This document shows, piece by piece, positions 22,906 through 34,800 of a stretch of 64,000 bases of DNA (its first letter is position 1; every line of letters starts with the position of its first letter). The DNA is taken from assembly GCA_958496175.1 (NCBI GenBank), contig OY292276.1:51969080-52033079 (forward strand). The letters are read 5' to 3'. This DNA comes from Sisyra terminalis. Lineage: Eukaryota; Arthropoda; Insecta; Neuroptera; Sisyridae. The notes below the pieces were generated by a model. The model was not told where the DNA came from. It ran no database searches and saw nothing but the letters and a program-made list of their open reading frames with translations. A program made the position numbers and the translations under genes.

Positions 22906-25339
22906 TAAGTACTGGCAGGCAATTTTAAATTGGCACCTTATGAAAAATAAATTCCTTCACTTGTGAAAATACTTAAAAATTGAATTTTGATTATCTGCAT
23001 TATTCAAGTACTAATTTTGCAACAGGATCCAGTACTATAAGTCTTGTTTAGAAAGGGAGAAAAATCCTGAATAAACCTGAAGTATTTATAGTAGCTGAAA
23101 TGTCCTAATATTGGTATTAAAATTAGAGAGCTTATAGTGTAGTAACATTTTCGTTAATTCTTGCACAAGAGTGTATTTTCCAGAAATCTCATTTACCATA
23201 TTTGATTCAAATGTTTTAAGCTTAAAATTTCGAAGTAGGAAATTAGTGTTTCGTAATCACTCTCATGAATGCAATAAGTCTTTCGTAAATGCAACTAATT
23301 AATCCCCTTAAATATCATTTTGATGTTGTAATAGTAATCAAATAAGCCCTTTGCCTTTCTCAATTTCATAATTGGGACTTCAACTATCTATTACGTTGAA
23401 AGCTTGATTGATTCTGCTAAATACTTTAAAGCTGCTTTACATTGAGATTAAAGCTCAATGAAGCAGCTTTAATTGCAATAATGACTAGCGTTCTGCTATC
23501 GATTTATTTTTCTAGAAAATTACATTCAAATGATTGGTAGCGATGGTTGGAACTGCAAAAATAGTTTTCAAAAACATTGTTTGCCGAATAATTCATTTTA
23601 ATATTCGTAATTCGCGTCGAATAATTTATGACTTTTGTTCGCAACTTTGTGCTTCACTCGTGTTTTTAACTGAGGTGAAAAATCTAACATGATATTTTAT
23701 TGCTGTGTATGAATTACGAACTTGAGACATGTGAGAAAATATTTGTATTTGCAGACTTATTTATATGTAAGCATTGTGTGAAACCGGAATTCTACATAAA
23801 GCAGTTGTCGCTTTTATTTTACTTCTTACATCAATACGGGAAATAAAATTCTTAGATTCAGAAGAAAAAAACAATAAGAAACTGATTAAATTTAACGTTC
23901 CTTAAATAATTATTCAGCTGCCACGTGTGCATCAAGCGATATTAGAAAATTTTGATTACAATTTATATATTCTTTCTCCTTGTTTTTAGCTCTAGATTTA
24001 TTCGTATGCACATTTGCTTTATTTTCTTTTACAGAGAAAAAGAATAAAGTCAAAAAGTAGGGCAACCTCTTCCAAGATAAGCTAAAAGTTTCCAACCAGA
24101 CATGCATATAAAATATATCATTAAATTTCATTAACGTTCTTTATAAAAGCTCCGCGCCAGAACTTCCAATTTGAAAGTATAAAAAAGACAATTCTCATTT
24201 TTAAATTAACAATCATAAACTTCTTCGTTTTACAATTGCACTCATATTGTTTGTTTTGCATTTTGTTAAAAGGAAACGGTTAATTTATTACTTGTAATGG
24301 AATTTTATTAATTCTCAAACTGTTTGGGATTGTAAACACAACGCGAATCGTTGTTTGAATAAAAAGTAAATGTTTATAATGAACTTGAGATAAAAATATT
24401 TAGACTGTGACATAAATATGCTTTCTGGTAGAAAATTTTATGATAAATTAACTTAATTAACATTCCCTGTCACTTAGTTGGATTAAGTAAAGTGAGAAAT
24501 TTCCAGAGGTAAATAGAAAAGATTGTATGTTTTTTGTTTAGAACTTTTTTTTTTTTGTATTTTGAAATTCCTTAAAGCAGAAATATTTGTTTTTGAATTG
24601 AAATGCATTATGGAGTAAATTTATCAGGCTTAATTAAGCCACGGGTTAACGAAGCTATTGTCAGTGGTTTAAGAGCGAAAAAGTAATAAGATATCAAAAT
24701 ATCAAAATATCAAAATATCAAGTGGTATTCTCTCTCTAGGAAGAGTTGAAATTCGAGGATGTGGATTAGTCTGCTTTACATCGTATATAATAAAAAAGGG
24801 TTCGAAATAACAATTTAAAAAAAAAATAATAACCATTCAGTGGTTAAGGATATATGCGTCCTTGGTATAGTTGCATTTTGCTTACAAATTTATTCGAATT
24901 TCATTGATACTTTCATAAAACATTTTGCTTTGAAAAAAACACGAAAAGTACATTTTGAATGTAGGATAAAAATAAAATATGGCAAATGTCCGGTCGGTCC
25001 CGGGCGGCAAAAAGGTACGCTATGCCACTATATATGCATATAGAAAAAATTTATAACTTATAATAAATATCGAATTTTCGATTGTTTTTCAAGATTCTCC
25101 GCCACCATATTTCAAAATCTTCCTGATACTTCCTTTCTAATACTTCCTTTCTTAATTTCTTAAGGTTCAGGCTTCCAACCCTTAAATTGCTACTTATGTT
25201 TAAGTACAAAAAGAACCATTAATTAGGATTTAGAAATTTATAACACCCCGAAATCAATTCAATTTTTTGATTATTTTTCCATTAAATTTAAATAATATAT
25301 GAAGATAATATGTATCACAAATATTTGGTATGGTTCAGT
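22906..25339. other. AT-rich non-coding DNA with one strong hairpin and a short tandem repeat
   Basis: At 23427-23472 TAAAGCTGCTT..CATTGAG pairs with CTCAATG.AGCAGCTTTA around a 7-nt loop. At 46 nt it is too short for a normal insect pre-miRNA. An 8-bp tandem repeat (ATCAAAAT, about four units) lies at 24690-24722. A GC-rich patch (CGGTCGGTCCCGGGCGG) is at about 24992-25008. No gene was recognised. Confidence 0.45.
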
Positions 25340-25870
25340 ACAGAAAAACTGGAACTAGATAGAGAGATTAAGTGCAAAATTGAAACAGGTTGCAAAACTT
25401 TTTCGAAAATGATATCATACTTTTTAATGACAATCTAAAACTTCGCTAAAGAATGATCGAATGTTGTATTTGGTCTGTATAGTTATATGAAGCTGAAACC
25501 TGGACCCTTAAACTATCAATCGTCTGGAAGGTTCAAAATGTGGTTACATAGAAGAATGCTTTGATTTTTTAGAATAACTATGATATTCGGAAATTATTTA
25601 AAACTTTTAAGATATGGAAGATAGCATACCTGCTGGGGCATGTTTTGAGAAGATACATAAAAAATCCTTCACCGCATAATCAAAGGTAAAATCATGAGTC
25701 ACAGATCAATTAGAAGAAAGCAGATATCAAAGCTTAAGAAAATTTGCGATTGGACTAACTTATCTGCAGTGCTGAACAATTATTTAGATTAGTCGAAAAC
25801 CATAAACAACTTGCCAACATATTTGCCGACTCCTGTGAGACCTGATATGGCAATAAAAATACGATACACA
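25340..25870 (+). pseudogene. Non-LTR retrotransposon RT C-terminal fragment, heavily decayed
   Basis: Translations in mixed frames give LDREIKCKIETGCKTFSKM, VVFGLYSYMKLKPGPLN, MWLHRRML, IIKGKI, RRKQISKLKKICDWTNLS and LNNYLD. These follow the order of the common insect endonuclease/RT proteins often annotated as craniofacial development protein 2-like (E.K.RIE.AR..F.KM; YGAETWTL; FEMW.YRRML; I.GK; W..NI..WT). Stops and frameshifts are frequent. The same type of element is present on the other strand at 56.4-57.1 kb. Confidence 0.75.
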
Positions 25871-26577
25871 TATATGACAATTTAATTGATTAGTAATGAC
25901 ATACGTTCAAAATTTGGGAAAATTTGTTTTATTTTATGGGTTTATAAGACAAGTATTTTTATGGCTTAATTTTTGATGCAACTTGGCTTTATTTTTAGCA
26001 TAAAGAAGCCTTTACCAAAATAATAGTTTCCTAATTATTTTAATTATTTGAAACCATACTTTGAAGAAAAAACACTGGAAGAGGTTTTCAAAGCAAAACT
26101 TCTTCAAACAATGCCAGTTCTAGAAAAAAAAATAATGCTGCTATAAAGACAAAAGCACAGAGTATAGATACTAGAATTCCGAACGGTATTTGCCTTTTTA
26201 CAATATTCATGTACACAATAACAGACCCAGATCATAGTTCTCTTTTCTGTCACTAATAGCGCAAGTATTCAGAACGTACCAAAGATCCTTTAGGTATTAA
26301 GAAGGTTTTCCAATTTTGAAATGTATGAATCTTATGTAAGGAAATATGTCAATATTTGGCGCCATCATTAATGTGTTAGCAGTACTAACACAAATCGATA
26401 TTATATACTTTCTGCAAAGAAACTAAGCTAACATAAATTAGTATTCCAGATACACTTGTAGCAACGCTATATCTTAACATATTGTGCAGCAGATTGGGTT
26501 AAATAGTTTTTCATAATAACACTTCCCATGTAATGACTTAAATGCGTAATTTTATAGGGATAACCGATGACCCTTCT
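25871..26577. other. AT-rich non-coding DNA
   Basis: No gene recognised. A small hairpin (TGTGTTAG/CTAACACA) is at 26371-26391. Confidence 0.4.
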
Positions 26578-26690
26578 TTGGTTACTCACAATTAGGAAAC
26601 ACGGGTACATATAGTAACCATAATAGATGTAAAGACGAATAAACATATAAAATACTGTGATCCGAATTACCCTATCGATAATTCTCATAT
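26578..26690 (+). mobile_element. LTR fragment of a Ty3/gypsy-like retrotransposon (plus strand)
   Basis: This stretch shares blocks with 27165-27290 in direct orientation and with 26915-27085 in inverse orientation: GGTTA.TCAC, GAAACACGGG.ACATATA, GGTAACCATAATA, ATAAAATACTGTGATC.GAAT and CTATCGATAA. It ends directly before a primer-binding-site-like sequence, the position expected of the 3' end of a 5' LTR. The 5' limit is set only by the end of the similarity. Confidence 0.7.
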
Positions 26691-26704
26691 TAGTGACTCC
26701 GACG
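26691..26704 (+). other. Primer-binding-site-like sequence (plus)
   Basis: TAGTGACTCCGACG resembles the TGGTGACCCCGACG primer site used by many insect gypsy/mag-type elements, with two substitutions. It sits immediately 3' of the LTR fragment. Confidence 0.6.
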
Positions 26705-26743
26705 TATACTGAAGGCATAAAAAGCAAAAAAAAATCGTTAAAA

Positions 26744-26905
26744 ATGGAAGAAAAAGGTCAAGACTTTTCACAGCAGCAACAAATTGAACAACGACCTGAA
26801 ATAATGGCAGCTCGCATCACCAGAATATCATCATTTTGGCTCAAGACTCCTAAAGCTTGGTTTTCTCAAGTAAAGGTCCTATTTAGGATATATGGAATCA
26901 CGTCG
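26744..26905 (+). pseudogene. Truncated gag N-terminus
   Basis: After the ATG the frame reads a Gln/Glu-rich start (FSQQQQIEQRPE) and then ITRISSFWLKTPKAWFSQVK, matching the N-terminal gag core of insect gypsy elements (consensus PPFW...P.LWFAQVE.QF...GIT). The similarity stops at about GITSG, where the inverted primer site begins. Only about 55 residues remain. Confidence 0.75.
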
Positions 26906-26914
26906 GGGTCACCA
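26897..26914 (-). other. Primer-binding-site-like sequence (minus)
   Basis: On the minus strand the sequence reads TGGTGACCCCGACGTGAT, the canonical-looking form of the site at 26691 and facing it. Confidence 0.65.
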
Positions 26915-27085
26915 ATGTGGATATTATCGATATAGTAATATTTAGATTCCGAATATTCAGTATTTTATATGTTTAAACGTTTATATAGAGTTTAGATAAT
27001 TCCTTCGTGAAAATAATGGTTGTCATATGTATCTAGAGGTACCCGTATTTCCTAATTGTGCACAATTAGGAAACATCTTCTATGG
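26915..27085 (-). mobile_element. LTR fragment (minus strand)
   Basis: The reverse complement matches the two plus-strand LTR pieces (TATCGATAATATCCACAT at its 3' end, ATAAAATACTGAATATTC, CATATGACAACCAT, AATTAGGAAATACGGGTAC). It carries about 40 bp absent from the 26578 copy. It begins at an internal palindrome, CCTAATTGTGCACAATTAGG (27052-27071). Confidence 0.7.
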
Positions 27086-27105
27086 TTCTTTTGGTTCTTC
27101 CCAAC

Positions 27106-27142
27106 GTTCTTCCATGGTTAACCATGGGTAACCATGGAAGAA
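27106..27142. repeat. Perfect-looking palindrome
   Basis: GTTCTTCCATGGTTAAC is followed by its near-exact reverse complement ending GTAACCATGGAAGAAC, with a few bases between. It lies between the minus and plus LTR fragments. Confidence 0.85.
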
Positions 27143-27164
27143 CTATCGGTTATCCCTACATCTC

Positions 27165-27290
27165 CAAGGTTATTCACCATAAAGAAACACGGGCACATAT
27201 ACATATGGTAACCATAATAAATTGCAGTTAGGAATTATCTAAACTATAAAATACTGTGATCTGAATATTTATCTATCGATAAACCCCATA
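27165..27290 (+). mobile_element. Third LTR fragment (plus strand)
   Basis: Direct similarity to 26578-26690 from GGTTATTCAC to CTATCGATAAACCCCATA. No primer site follows it, so it may be the end of a solo or 3' LTR. Confidence 0.65.
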
Positions 27291-29210
27291 CTTTGAAAAG
27301 TGTAGCGCTTCACTTCAAATTGATGTCATTTTTTTAACATTGCGTTCCAACAAGAGGCAAGACCTCAAAAAACATTTTGAATAAAAAAATTAAAAAAGAA
27401 GCCTTTTTATTAGTGTCGTGGAAACTGAAAGGTTTTTGTCATTAAATTGGTACTTACGATGGTAAAAATCAAATTTATATTGAAAGAATACAGCTACTAT
27501 ATAAGTATCATTATCTTTATTAAGGCTTCAAATATCGTTTAGTAAAGAAAAATTAAAAAGTAATAATTACGTTTTCAAGCTTATAGAATTGAGTATTGAG
27601 TAAAACTACTGATATTTTTAAAAAAAAATAACCATTTTTTTTCTTTTTGATTCGATTATAAAATGTACTGTTAGATTTATTGAGATGGTTGGATGAAAAC
27701 AATAAATTTAGAGTAAACCAGTCTACAATTAATAATAGTTGTGGTGTAATATTTTCCGAGAAGTCCAAGTACTTGAGGCATTATCAATTATTGTAGTTTA
27801 ATGTATATGTGATGTAGGTAATTTGTATCGAAAAATAAAAAAAGATAATTTGCTCTGCTTGAACTGGACTATGGAAGATCATAAATATATTTTGTAAAGC
27901 TGTGTTTATTGCATCAAGGAAATAAATATTAAACAAATGTAGCGATTCAAGTGAATCAAAAGTTCATTGAATTGACCATAGATACCTAGTTGTGGACTGA
28001 TAAGAATTCTAAGCAGGTGTCATTATAGGCGTTCATTGTAAGTTATTATTCGTATCGGTTTTGAACTGATGTGAATCGGATAAAAACCGATATTGTCTTA
28101 TAAGTGAATGTTCTAATGGTCATACTTCCATAATGAAAATTAAATATTGATATGTGTTTGGATGGATTGGAGGGAGATGTATAAACTCGGGGCAATTAGT
28201 TATAGTGTGGCGGTATGTTTGAAATGCAATGTGGCCACAACTAACTAGTTTGCGAGTTCACGCAATGGCCGTTTGCACGTGCAACTATTGCCACGTTTGG
28301 CGTGTTCCGGAATGAAGCCATACCGGTCTACCCAGCTCCACATACTGGCTGCTTAAACACTTTACCACATATCAATGTAACAAACTATCATCGTTCATTG
28401 CAAAAATAAAACGTTAGAGAATATCAAACGGGTTCTAATAGCATATGGCAATATGGCATGCTATCCGTTTTATCCGACTTATGCTACATAGACATTCAAC
28501 GTCGACACCACCATTCCAATCATATTATTTGTTTTGCTACAACTCGATCGAAAATCATCGACACTTAGTTTTCAACTTTATCGTTAACGCTATGGAAATA
28601 AATCATATTACCCGGCGATCCGTAATCCCATTTCTTTTCTTTTTTTCGTTACATACCACCAAAACTGGTTATCGTAATGGAAATAAAGTGCAAATGCAAT
28701 TGAAATCTGGTTTTATATTCAAATCTAACAGATCCGTTTAAAATTACCAACATACATTGCTTTTCCATTCCATGCCAGTAATTTTCTTGTTCCTTACATT
28801 TTTACAGCGGATTCATTCATTTTATTTCCTTATAATTTATTACCATCCAAAATGTTATTTGCAAGAAAATTATCCAAAAAACTAGTCAAAGTTAAAATTT
28901 TCAAATCATAAAATAATTTTATTGCATTCCATAATGCAATGAGCACATCAATCAATCATTTTATCAAGCATGATGAAATTTTTAAGGCCTCTTAGATTTC
29001 CTTCTTTAGGAGGTTTAATGTCCAAAAGAAGAAAACAAGAAAATTTAAGGCAATCCACAAATTGCAAACGTAGATAAAACTTAGGTTTAATTTTCGCAAT
29101 AAGCATCAGGGAATTGCAAATCAAACAAAACTGATATTTTCATTGCAATTTTCGATTTTTTATTTGGGTAGAAAATATAAGGAAGTCCCCGTTCAAGTCC
29201 TAAAGTTTTT
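27291..29210. other. Non-coding DNA with a GC-richer patch at 28190-28340
   Basis: No gene recognised. The patch 28190-28340 is markedly less AT-rich and contains GCACGTGC (an E-box core) and paired GCCACGTTTGGCGTG-type sequence. It may be a conserved regulatory element or an unknown repeat. The 98-codon frame at 28445-28741 has no motif. Confidence 0.4.
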
Positions 29211-29218
29211 CTGTTTGT

Positions 29219-30123
29219 TTGTTACTTAAAGTCCGACTAACTAAAGTTCATTTACTTAAAATATTAAATTATCTCATAGAGCATCATTTTTATGTGCAAA
29301 TCAAAAATGAAATGTCTAGTAGTAGATTAATTAAGTCTGGAGTCCCTCAAAGGCGCATAATGGGACCTATTCTATTTATTCTATATATAAATGATATCCC
29401 GCGGACACCCGAAACTTTCCTTTCCCTATATGCTGAAGATACAGCAATTTTTGTGTCCTCCTGGAGAGCTGATACCGTGGCCAACAGAATAACGAAGATC
29501 TTAAAAAGAATAATGATATTTTTTTAAAAAATGGAAAATAAAGGGCAATGATAACAAAACTGAAGCTATCCTATTCACTAGAAGAAGACCCAACAAGCAT
29601 AAAAAGGTATTAGTAAATGGGAAAAATATAAAATGGGCAAAAACAATTAGATATTTAGCAACTGGAATCCAGATTCAACTTTGCTGAACATATCAAACTA
29701 TCTAAAAACAAATTAATGGCCCAAACTAACATCTCATATCCTTTATTAAATAGACAATCAAGGCTGTCTTCCAACAATAAATTAATAATTAATAAAACAG
29801 TGCTCAGACCAGTGCTAACATATGTATGTCCAGTCTGGAGTTCAGTAAGCAAAACCAAGTATCTGACAATACAAAGAGTCCAAAATAAATTACTAAGAAT
29901 GCTGGGAAACTACCCAGCCAAATACAAAGTATACGACCTTCATGAGGAATTGAGGATACTACCGCTTGACTTATATATCCTTGCTTTGTCGCGGAAATTC
30001 AACACAAATTATAAAAGTGGTCCTAGTCAAATAATTAGAAGCATCAGTGACTACACCCTCGATGGCGTACTCCACAAATACAGAAAATACAAACATAAAA
30101 TAATAAGACATATGGTCTTATAA
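29219..30123 (+). pseudogene. Jockey-like LINE RT fragment with mutated YADD
   Basis: The first frame (29219-29527) has VQIKNEMSSSRLIKSGVPQ, then RRIMGPILFILYINDIP (motif B, with QRR where QGS is usual) and LSLYAEDTAIFVSSW, where the catalytic YADD has become YAED. Frameshifts follow (TEAILFTRRRP, KTIRYL), then the frame 29716-30123 reads TVLRPVLTYVCPVWSS, IQRVQNKLLRMLGNYP, YKVYDLHEELRILPLD and a terminal KYKHKIIRHM. It is 5'-truncated at about 29200. No poly-A tail is clear; similarity ends before about 30330. Confidence 0.88.
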
Positions 30124-30329
30124 CAAACGGAAAGCAGAAACAATATTCGGGGATTTTTAAGAATTGTCATCTATATTTCCCCAACTCAAATAAACAACTT
30201 CAATATCGTAAACTAATCTCTATCCTAGATCAGGATCTACAGACGCTGCTTGGATAGATTATGCAAGGTACATCACACTTAAAATTAAAAACAAATTGTA
30301 AACAAAAGTATTTTATTTAATTTATTTTA

Positions 30330-31539
30330 AATCTAATAAAATGAGAGATTTTGAATTTCAAATTGTATCAATGTTCGGAAGTTCATATATTTACGAGGGC
30401 GCTTACTCCGATATGAAATATATAAAGTCAAAATATAAGAATAGTTGGAAAGATTCCGATGATTCCACTCTTGTAAATATAATTAGACTTGCCACAATAA
30501 ATATTGATGAAGACTTGTAATTAAAGATATTTTTAGTAAACAATTACAGTATCAATGTTCTCATTAATATATTACGAATATTTTAAAGTTGTTTTTTAGT
30601 ATAAATAAAATATTTTTTTAATTAACAGAAAACTGAATTTTCATTTATCAACCTTCTTGGCCCCCAAAATGTTTGTTGAAGAAAACATGACCCGTGGGCT
30701 ATAATAAGTTGTACAGCGCTGATTTAGGCGATAAATAGGTTTTCATTATTGATTTAAGTATCAATTTGGTTCCAATAATAAACGTAGAACGTTAGCAGTT
30801 TTCATTTCAATGATAGAAGTACTAATACTCTTAAACTTCTTCTAGACTAATCGATTAAATATCAATCAACATTTAAACAGGAACAATGGCTTTAAGAAGG
30901 CCCCAATCCAAAACAAAGAGAAAACAAAATGGGAGCTTTAACCAATTCCTTAATTTCCGTAGAATTTTTAACTTTATTTATATAGGCATTTTTATTATGA
31001 AAAAATGGAAAACACGTATTAGTAATTAATAGGAATTCTCACATTATACTGTGGAAATGCAAAGCAAAAAAGCAATTAATGTTTTAACATATAAAAAAAT
31101 TCTTATTATATTGCACAGGAGACTTCTTCAGATTCTTCGGAAAGTCATTGTTTTTTTTTTTTTTTTTTTTTTTTTTTTGGGAAAATGAAAGAAGATTTTT
31201 TAAAGTGTATATTTAAATGGACCATATTTTGTCCCATCTTGTCTAACACTTAGTTCTTTTCAGGTAATTGCATAGTTTCACGGCTCAAAAAATTGTTATC
31301 CTTTAATGACAAAAAACTAATTTTAGTGACTTTTACGTAGAACTCCTCATTTAACGTAAAAGTTGTTTTTCACATAATAACTCATTAATTTGAAAATTGT
31401 CAATTGTAAAACTAACCCTTCTCCATTTGTAATTCAGGACACCATTTCCATAATCGGCAATAAAAAATACCATCAAATATAAAATTCCTATTAAAATTTG
31501 TTCCTATATAAAAATCATTGCGCAATGAATAAGAACAAT
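30330..31539. other. AT-rich non-coding DNA with a 28-base T tract
   Basis: Nothing coding recognised. An uninterrupted T28 tract lies at 31151-31178. It could be the tail of an unrecognised minus-strand retroposon or simple slippage. Confidence 0.45.
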
Positions 31540-31830
31540 AAGAACACCACCGAGCACAAGCTCAGTAAAACATTGAAAAGATAATGGAAAACCATCCGTG
31601 AACTTTACTACTGAAATACTTAATCTGACAAAGAAACAATTCACAGTAGCTAAGGGTCTAATAACCGGAAACACGAGGAAAGAAAAAACACCTGCAATCA
31701 ATTGGGGTACATGTAAATAATCCAATTTGCAGATTTTGTTAAGCAGAAAATAAAAGTGCCTTATACGTCCAGGAAGAATGGCGACATGATCAACTAGGGA
31801 TAACAATCCCAGGAATCAAAAAACACCTAG
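31540..31830 (+). pseudogene. Non-LTR retrotransposon C-terminal fragment (RNase H / zinc-finger region)
   Basis: Plus-strand frames read LTKKQFTVAKGLITGNTRKE, then NPICRFC and ENKSALYVQEEWRHDQLG. This matches the C-terminal region of R1/Jockey-type LINEs (L...LTGH..L..HL...G....P.CRFC....ET..H.LCEC..L...R...LG). The second Cys pair and the His are not all preserved and the frame shifts. The open minus-strand frame across the same bases is a shadow. Confidence 0.7.
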
Positions 31831-34800
31831 TAAACAGTAGTAATAGATATGGTTCATAAGTATACTTATATTTTAAAAATGAATTCTTCAATATTTACAG
31901 ATTTACTCGGTTAATCTTCATTATTAATTAAATTAATTATTTTCATAAATAATGGCTGTTTACCATAATTTATTTTTAGTTTATTATTGGTGATATTTAA
32001 TTGTGATAATGGGGAAAATGCATTTTAAAAGTTTTTATATAATAATCCCTTTATGTTTCGACAATAATGTTCATTATACTTTTTCTGATATATGATTGAG
32101 GTAAATGATTTTAAGTTATAATTTTCGCTAAAAAATTTTGTGCTGGGATACTGTTTGAGATTGTAAACATTATTTTTGCTACAGTACTTGATAAAGTCTC
32201 AAAAGGTAACGTACGAAAGTCAAATAAATAAATAACAAAAAATTTGGTTATTTGTTTAGTCCAAAAACCCTACGAAAATAATTAATTTATTATTTTCATC
32301 TAGCATTCAACAATAGTATGAACTTACTGATGACCAGGTAGTGAATCGTGGCCGTAAATTTTCAATATTTCTTGGTTCCCGGTTCTTTATTAACCCTACA
32401 GTTGCTAAAATGCTTGGCATTTATCAAACGATGATAATTAATAACAACAATATCATGTTTGTGTTATTATCTTGCATTTTTTGTTCTATGCTGAGAATCC
32501 CATCATTTAAATTTTACCTCAATGAATTAGGGTGGTAAATATGACAAAAAAAAATTATATTGAAAATTATTAACATTAGCTTGTTTTTTTTTTTCAATTT
32601 TGACAATTATTATTTTTTTCTATTAAACCAAAGGTATGTGTGATGTTCTTATATATGATATATTTTGACTCTTAAGAACATTTAAAAGACAATTTTTAAG
32701 TATCGGTTATATTTTTTAAGTGAATTTATCAAAAAAACAATCTTTGGTATCTTTGAATTGAATTAATGTCAATTTGATTTACTAACATTAATGCCCTTTT
32801 AAATTATGTACGCACAATTAAACAGATTATTGATAAGGAAAATTATTTTCATTCATTCCATTTTAAAATTTATTGGATGTAATGACTTCTTGATGCAAAT
32901 TAAACTTGTAAATAATCGACATTATTTATTTGTAAATAAGAAAAATTATCGACTCTACAAAACACGATTCGTTAATTGAATTTTTATAGCTCCAATTATT
33001 ATAAAATTGAAGACTCGAAAGTTGCATCAGTCTTATTACCATTAAAATTTAATTTCTCATCCCATTTAAATACTTTACAAGTAGTAAATCGACCCACTAT
33101 TAACAGCATTACAAAAAAAAATATTTATTGCATACAACTTCGCTTATGTTTTTGATAATATTTCTTTTGCAATCTCCATATAATTTAATACACTTAAATT
33201 GGCACTTGAAACCTTATCAAAAATCTCATATAAAAATTGTTAAGCTTTTAAATCGAAACTTTTTCAATAAAATTTTTCCGTACATTGATACATAATTTTC
33301 CCATTTTACCTACTTTAATACTATTGAAGTCAGTGTATTGGAGACTATTTTAAGTAAATTCAATTCATTGAAAATTCATGAGACTCAAAGGACTTATTGA
33401 AAGATTTCATCGTTTTATTTCATCAAATAAAACCATATAGAGACCTTTGACTGCGACATAATTTTATTTTAATGCACAAAAAAAAAATATTGCAATTTGC
33501 GTAAAAGATTTTAATGCAAATTGTGTATCTTAATTTCAAGCAGCAGAATGTAATCTATAGCAAATAGAAGCACTTTCCATGAACATAAATTTCATTCGTT
33601 TCGTATATTCCCGCCCATTTCAAGAAAAGGGACACAGATATTTTCAACCCTTGAAGGTTCTGTAATTTAATTATATTAAATTAAAATAAATTAACATTCC
33701 TTCTCGTACGAGTCCAGCATTTATCATTTTTGCGCTAATTATACTTTTGAACGCTTTAAAATCTTTATACTATGTCATACTACTACCTAATAATTATATG
33801 ACATTTTCTACGTGAAAAATGCAGTTGTAGTGTTTATAATGAGGCTTCGAATTAGAATGAAGAAAATATTACGGGAAATATTATAATCGATAAATCAAAT
33901 GGGAAATAATTTCAGTTCTCATAACCATAAATCATATGTTAGCTACTCCAATTGATGAGTTGTAAGTGCAGCATGTGTTTTATCTTCTTCTTTTTTTGTC
34001 ATTTCTTTTGTGTCTTATATTTACTTGGGTTGTTCACGAAAATATTTTGTTAAAGTTTTAACCTAGTTCCATTTGAATATCTGACCCATATGTACTTTAA
34101 ATAAAATCAATAACTGCTGCGTTATAAATCATTAATTAAAATCAACATTAGCTCATTTTTCGTATTGCATGAAATCCAAAAAAATGACTTATGTATTGAT
34201 TATTGAAGTAATGATTACTGCAAAGCCATTTTACTTGGAAAATTTTCACTTTATAAAAGATGGATTCTATAAATCGCTTTGAAATATTATAAGGAAAGTC
34301 AAAATAGGGGAAAATAAATATATGACGTTGATATAATTTTGAAAATCTTTTTTTTTCAAAAATCGTTCATATAATGATATCCACTGTAACAAAATTCAAA
34401 TCACGTCTTTCAAGTCGATTTAAAGTTTGGCCACCTCACAAATAGACAATCGTGTACGAATGCAGATAATAAATTTATTCTACAATGAAACATTTTTGAG
34501 ATAAAGCTTATGCAATACGTAATATTAACATGTGCATGGCATAGTTTAAAATGAAATTGTCCGAATCTTTCCACCCCAAATATAAAAGTAATAATTTTCA
34601 GTTGTTGTTCAATGACACAATGTAATCAAAGTTAAATGTCTCCACTGCCAAATTACGTTTAAGTTTCTTGGCGATGGCAATATTATTATTTTCTTGATGT
34701 CATGTTTGTTGGTTTGCAACCGATTTTTAATTACATGTCGTTTTAATTAGAAACAAGTTGACATTTTCTTAATGTTCAAGTAAACTCATAAATCTCGTGA

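Noticed and set aside
23427..23472. microRNA precursor
   Set aside because: The 46-nt hairpin is shorter than a normal insect pre-miRNA and has no extended lower stem.
24690..24722. CRISPR-like short repeats
   Set aside because: The units are a simple 8-bp tandem repeat without spacers, in a eukaryotic context.
28445..28741. 98-codon plus-strand frame
   Set aside because: No motif, basic and hydrophobic by composition, not repeated elsewhere in the window.
31151..31178. T28 as the tail of a minus-strand LINE
   Set aside because: No LINE protein or UTR similarity is seen on the minus strand next to it, and no flanking duplication was found.
31504..31806. 100-codon minus-strand frame, possible membrane protein
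   Set aside because: The plus strand across the same bases reads a LINE C-terminal region, so the minus frame is a shadow.
32327..32350. CTGATGACCAGG, a possible hammerhead core
   Set aside because: The following sequence gives TGAATC, not GAAA, and no stem I partner exists.
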